Of a DNA stretch of 64,000 bases, positions 18,671-28,052 are shown piece after piece. Under the pieces are notes generated by a model. That model was not told the DNA's origin and did not search any database. It saw only the letters and a program-made list of their open reading frames with translations. Both the position numbers and the translations under genes were made by a program. Source of the stretch: Bradyrhizobium centrolobii (GTDB lineage Bacteria > Pseudomonadota > Alphaproteobacteria > Rhizobiales > Xanthobacteraceae); NCBI RefSeq assembly GCF_001641635.1, contig NZ_LUUB01000059.1:37244-101243 (forward strand), read 5' to 3'. How positions within the stretch are numbered: position 1 is the first letter of the stretch; each line of letters begins with the position of its first letter.

Positions 18671-18888
18671 TTGCCATCACATGTCAACTTTCGTGCCTCA
18701 AACCGCGCCATATTGGCCGAAGATGGGGCAGGTTCCCGATCTCGGCTCATTCGAGATGAAGGCGAACCGGCTTGCTTCGCCTCGCACACGACAGGAGCGA
18801 AGAGGCGCCGCACGGTCCTTAAACCGCAACTGCAACGTCCCTCATTGTCCTGCGTGGTCTCGAAATCGGGCGCGGTCGTCCTGGACTA

Positions 18889-19902
18889 TCAAGCCGCCTC
18901 TCCCATCACCGACATTAGGCCGAAGAGAGCATCGCCGGTGTGAGTTAAGGTCGGAAAGCGGCGGTAAGCAACCAGACCTGAGGCCGAGAATTTTAGTTCG
19001 ACCGGTTCGGCAACGGCACTACTCAGTGGATAGACACGGCCGGCCGGCTGGTTCGTCTTCACCTCATCGCCGGGCTTGACGAACGGCTCGAACAGGCCAT
19101 CGCAAGGCGCGTAGATGGAGTTGTGCGGGCTTTGATACTTGAGGATCACGGAAGAGCCTGCCTCGATCGCACCCACGGCTGGAACGATTCCATAATCGTG
19201 CAGAACCCTCCTCAGACCGCGCTCTGCGATCCCGAGACCACGTTCTGAGAGAGTGGCCCCAAGACCCAACTCCGTTGTGAGGGCTGGAATTCCGTGTTGC
19301 TCAGCGGCGGCGTAGAGAGTTGATCCGGCGCCTGCCCCTGCCCCATCCGTGATCGCTCCATACGGCGCACCAAAGCATTTTAGAAGTCGCAAGATCGCGG
19401 CGGCCTCAGTGTCATTTCGACCGGGCCTTGCCAGCGCAACTGGCAAATAGTCGAGCGAGCGGCCTCCCGAATGAAGATCGATAACCAGATCTGCCAAAGG
19501 AAACAGTTCTGACGTCACATAATGGGCGATCATTGCGGTTGGCCCACTATCCGCATCGCCCGGAAACGCACGGTTCAGGTTACCCTCATCCAGCGGCGAA
19601 TTGCGGCGGCCGGCGCTGACGGCGGGCCAATTTAGAGCAGGCAGGATGATGACACGACCGCGCAGATTTGCACAGGATGACAATTCCCGGGCAAGGTTAC
19701 GCAATGCAATTTGCCCCTCGTACTCGTCGCCGTGCGTTCCTGCGGTCAAGAGGGCCGTTGGTCTGTTGCCGCCGTTGAAACAGAGTATGGGAACCGGTAT
19801 CCAGCCGTAAGCGGATGTGTCCGACGAATAGGGGACGCGAGCATAGTCGGCCTGCATTCCGATGGCCGAGAAATCGATCTTACTCCAGACGCGGCTCTTC
19901 AT
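18889..19902 (-). CDS. AstE/AspA-family zinc deacylase (DoeB/EutE-like)
   Basis: 337 residues. Succinylglutamate desuccinylase/aspartoacylase fold with the zinc site visible as TAGTHGDEYEG (His and Glu ligands) and, further on, LVIDLHSGG (His ligand); NLNRAFPG is the usual substrate-loop segment. DoeB/EutE of ectoine catabolism removes the acetyl group from N-alpha-acetyl-diaminobutyrate. Length matches DoeB. The M24-family gene upstream at 20019 on the same strand supports the assignment; the exact acyl substrate is inferred. Confidence 0.82.
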   Translation of the reverse strand: MKSRVWSKIDFSAIGMQADYARVPYSSDTSAYGWIPVPILCFNGGNRPTALLTAGTHGDEYEGQIALRNLARELSSCANLRGRVIILPALNWPAVSAGRRNSPLDEGNLNRAFPGDADSGPTAMIAHYVTSELFPLADLVIDLHSGGRSLDYLPVALARPGRNDTEAAAILRLLKCFGAPYGAITDGAGAGAGSTLYAAAEQHGIPALTTELGLGATLSERGLGIAERGLRRVLHDYGIVPAVGAIEAGSSVILKYQSPHNSIYAPCDGLFEPFVKPGDEVKTNQPAGRVYPLSSAVAEPVELKFSASGLVAYRRFPTLTHTGDALFGLMSVMGEAA

Positions 19903-20018
19903 TAGGTACCCTGATTAGTAGATAATCAAATTACGTCGGTCTCACGTCTGAGAAGGCCATCGGCAACGATGTTTGCTTTTGCTGCACGAATGCCGCTCCC
20001 GAGCCCGGCCGGGTACTT

Positions 20019-21185
20019 TCACAGATCGACGATGGGTAACCGCTCAGGTGCGATGTCGCTGAGAAATTCAGGACCGGTTGTTGTAACTCGGAAGACTTCT
20101 TCGGTCTGGTATACCCCTCCGGCCATCTCAAGCTTGGGCTCGAGATGTAAGACCATGTCTTCCAGAATGATCTCGCTCGATCCGGCCATCAGTGATGGCG
20201 GCTCAGTCAAGGCAATACCTGAGCCGTGGCCGACACGGCCCGCCGCTGTGAGGCGAGACAGGTTGCGTTCTGACCAGAGCTCCTCAAAAAGGTGATAGAC
20301 CTTTTCGCCTGTCATGCCTGGCCTTATTTTTTCCGCCAATCGGAGCGTCACGCTTCTAACGAACCCATAGAGGTCTTCCTGCTCAGGCGTTGCTTTACCG
20401 ACCTTGGCAACCCGATCCAGATCACTGATCTGATCAGCACGGCGGGCGCCCATGTCGACCCAGATGAAATTGCCGTGAGCAAGACGGAAATCATAGTTCG
20501 GTTGCGCGTAGCTCTTTCCTGCGGGATCGAAGCGGACGGGAAGCCAGTCGACGCTATCGGCTCCCAATCCAATCATTCGCTGCTTGAGCAGCTGGCCGAA
20601 TTCATATTCATTCATGCCGATGCGCAGATCGGCGAGGCCAGCGAAGAAGCTCTCCGTTGCAATACGGCAAACCTCGCGCTTGGTATCCAGTTCGTGCCGG
20701 CTCTTGATGAGCCGCTGCCGCCAGATCAAGTCGGCCTGGTCCGAAAGGCGGAAGTTGTGCGGCGCGGCCCTCAAGTAGTCGATCAGTGCGATTGACCCGC
20801 GCCCGAACATGTCGAGCCCATAGTCAAATCCAACGGCAGCGCCGGCTGGTAGATCACTCAGAAACGCGCCTGTCGCGGATACGGCAACGTCTGTATAGCC
20901 ATGATAGTAGAGCGGCTGAACATGGCGGTTCGGCCACGCTTGCGCGTTGCGCTCCTCCGAGCTGTTGATGACGATCGCGATCCCGGCGCGGTCACGTCGC
21001 GCGATCGCCAACAACGGCCTGGTGTCCGAGGTCCAGAACAGCGTCCTGAACCCGGAGTAATATTCGAAATTCTGGCGCGACGTCAGAACCATGGCATCGA
21101 TGCGTGCGTCTGCCATGTTGGCGCGCAAGCGCTCAATGCGCTCTCCGATCTCCGCTTCACCTGGCCATAGGGGAGGCATCGCCAT
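20019..21185 (-). CDS. M24-family hydrolase (DoeA/EutD ectoine hydrolase-like)
   Basis: About 388 residues from ATG 21185, chosen for GGAG six bases upstream; longer starts reach 21293. The fold is creatinase/Xaa-Pro peptidase: an N-terminal domain with MVLTSRQNFEYYSGF, then a pita-bread domain with FIWVDMGARRADQISDLDR, GRVGHGSGIALTEPP and HLEPKLEMAGGVYQTEE. In ectoine degradation DoeA/EutD opens the tetrahydropyrimidine ring. The metal-binding set of the peptidases is only partly matched, as in other non-peptidase members. Co-directional with the DoeB-like gene; diverges from the EutA-like gene. Confidence 0.82.
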   Translation of the reverse strand: MAMPPLWPGEAEIGERIERLRANMADARIDAMVLTSRQNFEYYSGFRTLFWTSDTRPLLAIARRDRAGIAIVINSSEERNAQAWPNRHVQPLYYHGYTDVAVSATGAFLSDLPAGAAVGFDYGLDMFGRGSIALIDYLRAAPHNFRLSDQADLIWRQRLIKSRHELDTKREVCRIATESFFAGLADLRIGMNEYEFGQLLKQRMIGLGADSVDWLPVRFDPAGKSYAQPNYDFRLAHGNFIWVDMGARRADQISDLDRVAKVGKATPEQEDLYGFVRSVTLRLAEKIRPGMTGEKVYHLFEELWSERNLSRLTAAGRVGHGSGIALTEPPSLMAGSSEIILEDMVLHLEPKLEMAGGVYQTEEVFRVTTTGPEFLSDIAPERLPIVDL

Positions 21186-21311
21186 GTTTTTCTCCATCGC
21201 CCAATTGCATTTCCATGAGGCAGACTTCGCAGCACTGAACGGACGGTGTCGCCGTTCCGGCGAGATGCTCGGAAGTGCCGACGCCGCCCGCATCCTCGCA
21301 ACGCACCTTCA

Positions 21312-21376
21312 CATACCTCATATACCTACTATGTCAACATGATATTGACATACCGGATATACCCGGTGTATCAGAT
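21312..21376. promoter_or_regulatory. Operator-like repeats in the divergent DoeA/EutA intergenic region
   Basis: The stretch contains ATACCTCATATACCTACTATG (split over 21313-21333), a perfect inverted repeat ATGTCAA-N7-TTGACAT at about 21330-21350 and GATATAC-CCG-GTGTATC at about 21354-21372. These share ATACC/GTAT arms with the palindromes at 14014 and 18656. Probably binding sites for the GntR protein controlling both divergent genes. Confidence 0.5.
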
Positions 21377-21484
21377 TTATGGTGGTCGCGGACTAACCAG
21401 GAACGCAGCTGTAGGTTGGAAGCGCGCCTTCAGCGGGCGAAATCCGTAAGCTGCGGCCGCATCAAGCTGCCCGAGAGGACTCAA

Positions 21485-22285
21485 ATGGTTGGGACCAAGG
21501 ACGCGGGTGCCAGGAAATGGTCAAAAGCACCCTATGAAGTCGATGGAGGCATCGGCGCAAAAGCGCACATTGGCATGATCGTGATGGATAACGATCAGAC
21601 CCTGTCACATGAAGCGCGAGCCATGCTCACCCTTCCCGGCGTAGCCTTATATGAGAGTCGAATCTCGACGCCCGGCAATACTGCAACGTCGCTTTCGGTC
21701 GACCTACTGAAGGATGCATTCTCCGGACTTGACCAAGCGCTGGCGCAGATCAACTCCAGGCGAACGTCGGACGTTGTTGCCCTGGGCTGCACCTCGGCAG
21801 CCATGATCATCGGCCCGCAAGAGCTGCAGCGCAGGGTGCAAGCCGTTCATCCCAACGCTCAGGTCGTCGATCCGTTTTCGGGAATTGTGGGAGCTTTGCG
21901 GAGTCTCAATGCAAAACGCATCGGTTATGTCTCGCCCTATCCGCGAGATGTTGCGGAAAAAATGATTTCCGCAATTGAAGCCGAGGGCTTCCCGGTACCT
22001 GCTGCGGCCGAATTCTCTAAAGACGGCGGCGTGGTCCGGTTCGATTCACCTTTCATTTCGGCAGAAAGCATCAAGAGCTCGGTACGCGATCTGGCCGCGG
22101 AAGATGGGGTCGACACCATCATCGTCTCTTGTACCCAGATGCGCGCCGCAGCGGTCATCGAGCCGCTTGAAGCGGAGACCGGCAAGAACATCATTACGTC
22201 CAATCAAGCCCTTTGCTGGCAAGCCCTTCGGCTTGCCGGTTACGACGAAAGCGTTAAAGGCTGGGGTAAGTTGTTTACGCTCTGA
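21485..22285 (+). CDS. Asp/Glu racemase-superfamily protein (EutA/maleate isomerase-like)
   Basis: 266 residues from ATG 21485, preceded by GAGAGG. Two catalytic cysteines in the expected places: VALGCTSAAMIIG and TIIVSCTQMRAA. These are the paired Cys of maleate isomerase, arylmalonate decarboxylase-like and EutA proteins. In rhizobial ectoine loci eutA accompanies eutD and eutE; its step is not well defined. It is transcribed away from the DoeA-like gene and towards the second binding protein. Confidence 0.82.
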   Translation: MVGTKDAGARKWSKAPYEVDGGIGAKAHIGMIVMDNDQTLSHEARAMLTLPGVALYESRISTPGNTATSLSVDLLKDAFSGLDQALAQINSRRTSDVVALGCTSAAMIIGPQELQRRVQAVHPNAQVVDPFSGIVGALRSLNAKRIGYVSPYPRDVAEKMISAIEAEGFPVPAAAEFSKDGGVVRFDSPFISAESIKSSVRDLAAEDGVDTIIVSCTQMRAAAVIEPLEAETGKNIITSNQALCWQALRLAGYDESVKGWGKLFTL

Positions 22286-22431
22286 CGGAGCCCCGCCCCG
22301 GTCGCCTCACTGCGGCGTCCAGGAAAACAGAGGTCAGGACGCGAGAAATCATAGCGCAACTATCCTTTGAAGAACGCAAAAAAGACCAGCCTAAAAAGGC
22401 CGGCACCACAGCTCAACCGAGGGGAATTATC

Positions 22432-23313
22432 ATGAAACTCGCGACCATGACCCGCAACGTCGCATTTCTGACGGCTTCTGTGCTTTACGTGGCTCTCCTG
22501 AGCCCGCCGGCTCTTTCGCAGACCTTGAAAGAAAAAGTTGCCGCCGAAGGGAAACTCACGATTGGTGTCTATAACGCTTGGCCAGATGGCTTCGTCAAGG
22601 ACGGAGGAATCGCCGGTACACAGCCGGAGATTTTACGCGAGGTTGCGAAATCGCTTGGGCTCAAAACGATTGAGTTCCAGGCCATGGATTTTGGCGCGCT
22701 GATTCCGAGTTTGATGGCGAAGCGCATCGACGTCATTGCCGGCGGCATGTACGTAACGCCCAATCGATGCAAGCAGGTTGCCTTCTCAAATCCGGTCGGC
22801 GGGCCCCGCGGCAACGCCATTCTGGTGAAAGCTGGCAATCCGCTGAGCATTCACGGTTATCAGGACATGGCCGAGAATCCGAAAATCCGGGTCGGCAATT
22901 TGCGCGGCGCAGCATCGCTGGAATACATGTCGGCGGCGGGCGTGCCTAAGGAGCGAATTCAGTTGTTCCCAGACCATCCGACTGGATTGGCAGCACTCCT
23001 CGCCGGACGGGTCGACATGCTCATCAATGCCTCAGGAGCGATTGTCGGCAGCTTGAGGGACCCTAACGTCAAGGGATTGGAGCGCGCAGAACCGTTCAGG
23101 GAAGTCGTGGACGGCAAGGAGATGATCCACTATTCCTCCTTCGCATTTCGGCCTGAAGACAAAGAATTCCGTGACTTGATCGATCAAGGCCTCGCCGAGA
23201 AAAATCGAGAGGGCGTTGTCGCTAAAACCATCATGAACTACGGCTTTCCCGAGCGAGATGCAACGCCCACCGGCGTTACGGCGAAAGAGCTTTGCGGAAG
23301 TGATTACCGCTAA
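22432..23313 (+). CDS. Second EhuB-like solute-binding protein
   Basis: 293 residues with a clear signal peptide (hydrophobic FLTASVLYVALLSPPALSQ, cleavage after ALS or SQT). Family-3 binding protein closely parallel to the one at 14062: LTIGVYNAWPDGFVKDGGIAGTQPEIL, FGALIPSLMAKRIDVIAGGMYVTPNRCKQV and the same C-terminal TAKELCG-DYR. No permease or ATPase follows, so it probably uses the transporter at 15240-17327, widening the ligand range. Good ribosome binding site (GAGGGGAATTATC before ATG). Confidence 0.88.
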   Translation: MKLATMTRNVAFLTASVLYVALLSPPALSQTLKEKVAAEGKLTIGVYNAWPDGFVKDGGIAGTQPEILREVAKSLGLKTIEFQAMDFGALIPSLMAKRIDVIAGGMYVTPNRCKQVAFSNPVGGPRGNAILVKAGNPLSIHGYQDMAENPKIRVGNLRGAASLEYMSAAGVPKERIQLFPDHPTGLAALLAGRVDMLINASGAIVGSLRDPNVKGLERAEPFREVVDGKEMIHYSSFAFRPEDKEFRDLIDQGLAEKNREGVVAKTIMNYGFPERDATPTGVTAKELCGSDYR

Positions 23314-23459
23314 ACGACACTAGCAGACCCACACTATTGCCGCCCGTCATCAGTCCGCATATCGCCGTCGGGCTCTCTTCGGCAGACGATCTATCACAGC
23401 CGCAAAACATCTTGATCGCTCGCGGCAGTAGAGCAGAAGTCTAGAATCCTTAGGCCGCC

Positions 23460-24635
23460 ATGAACACCAGCTCAAACAACAACGACACGCTGTGCGTTGT
23501 ACCACCAGCCGCTTCGCTCGAGGGGTTCGCCAGCCTCACGGTTCCTGTTTATCGAGCATCAACAATTGTCTTCCCAAACGCGGCTGCCTATCGCTCACGT
23601 GCGGCGCGGTCGCCGGATGGCTATACCTATGGACTGGCTGGAACTCCAACGACACGAACTCTGGAAAGCCAGCTAGCCGAAATTCATTCCGCCGCCCGTT
23701 CGATCATCGTGCCTTCGGGGCAAGCGGCGATAACCACCGTCATGCTCGCGCTGTTGAAGCGCGGCGACCATGTGTTGATCACTGACAATGTCTATCCCCC
23801 GGTGAAGCTGTTCGCGCGGACCATTCTTCATTCCTTCGGAGTAGACGTTGAGTACTTTGATCCGACACGTCTTGCTGACCTGGAAGCCAAGATTCGCCCC
23901 GGCGCAACGAAGCTTGTCTGGGTCGAGTCGCCGGGCTCAACGACAATGGAAATCTGCGATATCCCCGCCATCGCGGCCAGGTGCAGAAACTCTGGTGCCC
24001 TTCTGGGATGCGACAATACGTGGGCGACCGGTTTGCTCTGCAAACCTCTGAGCCTGGGCGTAGATATCGTTGCCGAAGCTATCACCAAATACGCGGGCGG
24101 CCACTCCGACATCCTTCTCGGCGCGATCATTCTAGATGACCTTGATCTATACGCGCGGTTTCGGGCCGCTTTGGGAGCTCTGGGGGTGGGCACTTCCCCC
24201 GATGATTGCTCGCACGCATTGCGCGGCATCCAGACGATGGCTCTTCGAATAAGGCACGCCGGCGCGTTGAGCGAGCAATTCGCACAACGGTTGGAAGCTT
24301 CAGGTTTTAAGGTTTTGCATCCATGTCTTCCTTCGTTCTCCGGCCACGCTTTATGGCGGCGTGATTTCGCGGGTTGCTCCGGTGTTTTCAGCCTCCTGCT
24401 GGAGGGCGTGGATCCCGGTAAGGTCGACCGCGCTCTAGACCAGTTGAGAACGTTCGCCATAGGTGCTTCTTGGGGAGGCACGCGAAGCATTGTCGCGCCC
24501 ATGGTCGTTGCAGGCGAGCGGCACGCAATGCCCGCGCACGAAGATGTAAGCTATATCCGACTTAGCATCGGCCTTGAGAGCGCTGAAGATCTTTGGCGCG
24601 ACATTGAGAGAATGTCGGATGTTCTACTTGGCTGA
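23460..24635 (+). CDS. PLP-dependent Cys/Met-metabolism enzyme (cystathionine beta-lyase-like)
   Basis: 391 residues of the cystathionine gamma-synthase/beta-lyase family: SRAARSPDGYTYGLAGTPTTRTLE (PLP phosphate tyrosine region), IVPSGQAAITTVMLALLKRGDHVL, the lysine loop EAITKYAGGHSDILLGA and the C-terminal LSIGLESAEDLWRDIER. TKYAGGHSD points to the MetC branch. It would cleave or exchange a beta- or gamma-substituent of a sulfur amino acid or related compound. It sits directly upstream of a glycine riboswitch and a DadA-like gene. Confidence 0.85.
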   Translation: MNTSSNNNDTLCVVPPAASLEGFASLTVPVYRASTIVFPNAAAYRSRAARSPDGYTYGLAGTPTTRTLESQLAEIHSAARSIIVPSGQAAITTVMLALLKRGDHVLITDNVYPPVKLFARTILHSFGVDVEYFDPTRLADLEAKIRPGATKLVWVESPGSTTMEICDIPAIAARCRNSGALLGCDNTWATGLLCKPLSLGVDIVAEAITKYAGGHSDILLGAIILDDLDLYARFRAALGALGVGTSPDDCSHALRGIQTMALRIRHAGALSEQFAQRLEASGFKVLHPCLPSFSGHALWRRDFAGCSGVFSLLLEGVDPGKVDRALDQLRTFAIGASWGGTRSIVAPMVVAGERHAMPAHEDVSYIRLSIGLESAEDLWRDIERMSDVLLG

Positions 24636-24697
24636 TGCCACATCTGTGGACCAAGAAAGCCAAGCTTGACGGCTTGGTGTATCGCTAGCAATTTTGG

Positions 24698-24888
24698 GAT
24701 GAGCGGGAGAGACCGTTTCTGCTTCAGGACAGGAACGGCGCCGACGGAGCAACCACCCCGGAAACTCTCAGGCAAAAGTACCGCTTTTTTCGTACTTGAA
24801 CTCTGAAAGGCAGGACGGCAGTTCTGCGCCGATGGTGAAAGTCGCGGCCCAAATGAGTGGGCGGCGATGAAGCTCTCAGGCCAATGAG
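24698..24888 (+). ncRNA. Tandem glycine riboswitch
   Basis: Two consecutive aptamers are visible. The first (about 24698-24790) has GAGCGGGAGAGACCG, GCGCCGACGGAGCAA, CCCCGGAAACTCTCAGGCAAAAG. The second (about 24791-24888) has ACTCTGAAAGGCAGGACGG, GCGCCGATGGTGAAAG and GAAGCTCTCAGGCCAATGA. GCGCCGA..G..AA and CTCTCAGGC are the family hallmarks. It ends about 38 bases before the DadA-like start codon, so it controls that gene, probably turning it on with glycine. Confidence 0.9.
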
Positions 24889-24926
24889 GGGTGCCAATCA
24901 CCCGTATAAGGCGGGACGGAGCACCT

Positions 24927-26186
24927 ATGAGCACTTCCAATACCTCACGTGTCGCCATCATCGGCGCAGGAATCACCGGCATCACGACCGCCTACAATCT
25001 CGCCATGCGCGGCCGCCAGGTGACGGTCTTTGACCGTCAGCCTTACGCTGCGATGGAAACCTCCTTCGCCAACGGCGGGCAGTTGTCGGCTTCAAATGCC
25101 GAGGTCTGGAACAGCTGGGCCACGGTCCTGAAGGGCATCAAATGGATGTTCACGCCGGGAGCTCCGCTTCTCGTCAATCCCAAGCCGTCCTGGCACAAGC
25201 TATCTTGGATGGCCGAGTTCGTTGCCTCGATCCCCAAGTACGAGGAGAACACGCTCACAACCGCGCGTCTTGCGATCGAGGCGCGAGCCCATCTGATGCG
25301 CATGGCGCGTGAGGAAGACATCGCGTTCGATTGCGAGAGACGCGGTATCCTTCATTTTTATCACAGTAAGGAGGAATTCGAGGCGGCTCGCAGGGTCTCG
25401 GCTTTGCTTGCCAAGGGCGGCCTTGAGCGCCGAGCCGTTACGCCGGAGGAAATCCGTGCGATCGAACCTTCGTTGAAGGGTGATTTTTACGGAGGCTTTT
25501 ATACGCCATCGGACTTCACCGGTGACATCCACAAATTCACCGTCGGGCTGGCCCGTGCCTGCGAGCGACGGGGTGTGACGATGCGCTGGTCAAGTGAGAT
25601 CCAGTCGGTTGAGCGTGGCACCGGGGACGCAATCGGCGTGAATTGGAAGCCAACGGAGGGAGCCCTGCAGGACAGCACGCTGCGAGAAGATTTCGACCGG
25701 ATCGTTGTCTGCGGAGGAGTGATGTCCCGTCCGATCGCGGCCAGTCTCGGCGACCGCATCAATGTTTATCCGGTGAAAGGATACTCGATCACGCTCCACC
25801 TTTCTGAAGAGTCAGACCAAGCCGCTGCACCGTGGACGAGTCTCCTCGACGACCGGGCCAAGATCGTGACCAGCCGGCTTGGGCCGAACCGCTTTCGCGT
25901 GGCGGGAACGGCCGAATTCAATGGTTACAACAAAGACATTCGGACGGCGCGAATCGAGCCACTCGTTCAATGGTGCCGAAGGCACTTCCCCGGCATGAGC
26001 ACGCGCCAAGCCGTCCCCTGGGCAGGTCTACGGCCGATGATGCCCGATATGCTGCCGCGGGTCATGCGAGGCCAGGATCCGCGCGTCTTCTACAACACCG
26101 GGCATGGTCATCTCGGTTGGACCTTGTCAGCTGCGACGGCCGATGCCGTCGCAGCTCTCGTTACGGCAAGGCAGAACGCCGGCTGA
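24927..26186 (+). CDS. FAD-dependent D-amino-acid dehydrogenase (DadA-like)
   Basis: 419 residues from ATG 24927 (GGAG seven bases upstream). N-terminal FAD dinucleotide fold VAIIGAGITGITTAYNLAMRG with acidic end VTVFDRQ; then ETSFANGGQLSASNAEVWNSW, CERRGILHFYHSKEEFE, and the C-terminal NTGHGHLGWTLSAATADAVAAL typical of DadA. It oxidises amino acids to 2-oxo acids, passing electrons to the respiratory chain. The glycine riboswitch in its leader suggests glycine (or a related small amino acid) as substrate or signal; that is inference. Confidence 0.9.
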   Translation: MSTSNTSRVAIIGAGITGITTAYNLAMRGRQVTVFDRQPYAAMETSFANGGQLSASNAEVWNSWATVLKGIKWMFTPGAPLLVNPKPSWHKLSWMAEFVASIPKYEENTLTTARLAIEARAHLMRMAREEDIAFDCERRGILHFYHSKEEFEAARRVSALLAKGGLERRAVTPEEIRAIEPSLKGDFYGGFYTPSDFTGDIHKFTVGLARACERRGVTMRWSSEIQSVERGTGDAIGVNWKPTEGALQDSTLREDFDRIVVCGGVMSRPIAASLGDRINVYPVKGYSITLHLSEESDQAAAPWTSLLDDRAKIVTSRLGPNRFRVAGTAEFNGYNKDIRTARIEPLVQWCRRHFPGMSTRQAVPWAGLRPMMPDMLPRVMRGQDPRVFYNTGHGHLGWTLSAATADAVAALVTARQNAG

Positions 26187-26645
26187 AGAGGGGGAAAAAA
26201 CCAACTCCTCCGTGCGCCCTTCTCGCTCGCCTTCAGTAGCACCGCGCACACGGCACTGGATGAACATGATGAGAATCCCGCGGTGTCGGGATTCTACCCC
26301 AGGGGTGAGTTGCAGAGGGGCCGAAGGCCGCGAAACGATGAGCTCGCAGCTATCGAGAAGGAAGCGGGGGCCGAGCTTGGGCGGGAGGAGCAAGAACTCG
26401 CGCATGCATCGGCAGAAGGTCACCCCAGACCGGATCATGGCGAGCGACAGGGTCTTGCCGACCTCCGTGTTCGGTGAAGGGCTTCGCTTCGTCCGAGGCG
26501 AAAGAACCTTCCTCCCGCGCGGCAACGAGCATTCTAAGAGCCAGCGCGTCAGCTCTCATCAAGTCATGCAGGAGGGCGCTGCTCTGTGATATCTTCCCGC
26601 GAAAACACCGCGTGGTAACGAATGTCGCTTTTCAGGAGGGCATAT
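26187..26645. other. Intergenic stretch between convergent genes
   Basis: GC-rich sequence with overlapping open frames on both strands, none recognised. A short inverted repeat (GAATCCCGC-GGTGTC-GGGATTC near 26273-26293) could be a terminator stem for the DadA-like gene, though no T tract follows. Confidence 0.35.
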
Positions 26646-28052
26646 TCATTTGCTCGTCAGCAGCAGAAAGCGGACAACCAGGAGCGCTGCGTATAGGGCC
26701 TTTCCGATCGACAATCCAATCCAGATACCAATGGCGTCAAGGCCAATCCTCAAACTGAGCACGTAGCTGAGCGAGAAGCCCACCAGCCAATAAGCGACGC
26801 CGGCGAATAGAAGCGGAACTCGCGTGTCCTTCAGTCCACTTAGACTGCCCGCCGCGATGCTCTGCACAGCGTCGGTGATAAAAAACGCCGCCCCCGCCAA
26901 AAGCAGCTCCGCAGCGAGCCAAATGGTTGGGTCGGTATGGCGGCTGGATCCGCCCAAAAACATCTCGGCGATCTCAAAACGAGCGGCAATTACCGCGAGC
27001 GTCAGTATCGCAGTGATCACCATACCGAATAGCATCGCGGCCAGGCCAGCTCGTTTCATTCCAGGACTGTCGTTGCGCCCGACGGCCTGGCCAACGCGCA
27101 CCGCTGCCGCCATGCTGATGCCGAATGGAACCATGAACAAGATCGCCGCCACGTGAAACGCAATCTGATGCGCGGCGAGCACACGCGTGCTGATCAGCCC
27201 CGCTAACAGAGACGCAGCAAAGGATAGCCCGTAGCTCATCAGGGAGGCGAGCGAGATTGGCATACCGATCAGGATCAGCTGCCGCATTGAATGCCGATTG
27301 AAGCGCCAGAGACGAGTAAACACGTGGTAGTCTCGGAGCGGACGTTGCAGCAGTACGAAGCATACACTTGCCAAGAATGTCGCAACGTTCACAAGGGTGG
27401 TGGCAAGGCCCACCCCGAACAACTCCAGCCTGGGCAGACCGAACTTCCCGTCGATCAGCAGATAAACCAGCAGCGCATTTAAGGGAATAGCCGCCAGTGT
27501 GATCCATAAGACCGGCTCTGGCCGACCAACTGCACTCATGAAACTGCGCAAGGCCAGAAACCATAGCGCTGGCGCCACGCCCCCGGTCAGTCCGAACAAG
27601 TATTGTTGGGCGAGCCGCGCCGCGGCGGGCGCCTGGCCAAGAGCGAGAAGTATTTGCTTTCCGCCCAGTGCACACGCCATGATCGGGAACGATGACAGTA
27701 GCGCCGCCCAAAGCCCCATGCGTACCGTGCTCCGTACGACGGCTCGATTATTGGCGCCGAACGCCTGTGCCGCGAGGGGTACAATTGCCGCTAGCAGGCC
27801 CGCGCTGAAGGTGAAGCTGGTGAGATAGACCCTACCAGCCAGCGCGGCTGCAGCAATCGCCTCGCCACCGAGTTGCCCAATAAAAACAAGGTCGGTCGTC
27901 ATCATCGTGATCTGGCCAACCTGCGCCAACACAATCGGTAGCGCTAGTTTCGCGGTTTCGCTGAGCTCCATGCCAAAGTGTTGGTAAGCCGCCGTGCCGA
28001 TTGGTTCGTGCTGCGAAGCCAAGAACGGCTTTGCTTCAGCCATCTTATTCAT
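26646..28052 (-). CDS. MATE-family multidrug/metabolite exporter
   Basis: 468 residues with about twelve hydrophobic helices. The two-fold MATE repeat is recognisable: LPIVLAQVGQITMMTTDLVFIGQLG in the first half and IGMPISLASLMSYGLSFAASLLAGLIS in the second. NorM-like exporters use a Na+ or H+ gradient to expel drugs or secondary metabolites. Divergent from a GNAT gene and a cysteine-synthase-like gene, with which it may form a small production/export or resistance set. Confidence 0.92.
   Translation of the reverse strand: MNKMAEAKPFLASQHEPIGTAAYQHFGMELSETAKLALPIVLAQVGQITMMTTDLVFIGQLGGEAIAAAALAGRVYLTSFTFSAGLLAAIVPLAAQAFGANNRAVVRSTVRMGLWAALLSSFPIMACALGGKQILLALGQAPAAARLAQQYLFGLTGGVAPALWFLALRSFMSAVGRPEPVLWITLAAIPLNALLVYLLIDGKFGLPRLELFGVGLATTLVNVATFLASVCFVLLQRPLRDYHVFTRLWRFNRHSMRQLILIGMPISLASLMSYGLSFAASLLAGLISTRVLAAHQIAFHVAAILFMVPFGISMAAAVRVGQAVGRNDSPGMKRAGLAAMLFGMVITAILTLAVIAARFEIAEMFLGGSSRHTDPTIWLAAELLLAGAAFFITDAVQSIAAGSLSGLKDTRVPLLFAGVAYWLVGFSLSYVLSLRIGLDAIGIWIGLSIGKALYAALLVVRFLLLTSK

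Noticed and set aside
26187..26645. Overlapping frames between DadA-like and MATE genes
   Set aside because: No motif, no ribosome binding site; several frames overlap, as in GC-rich noncoding DNA.
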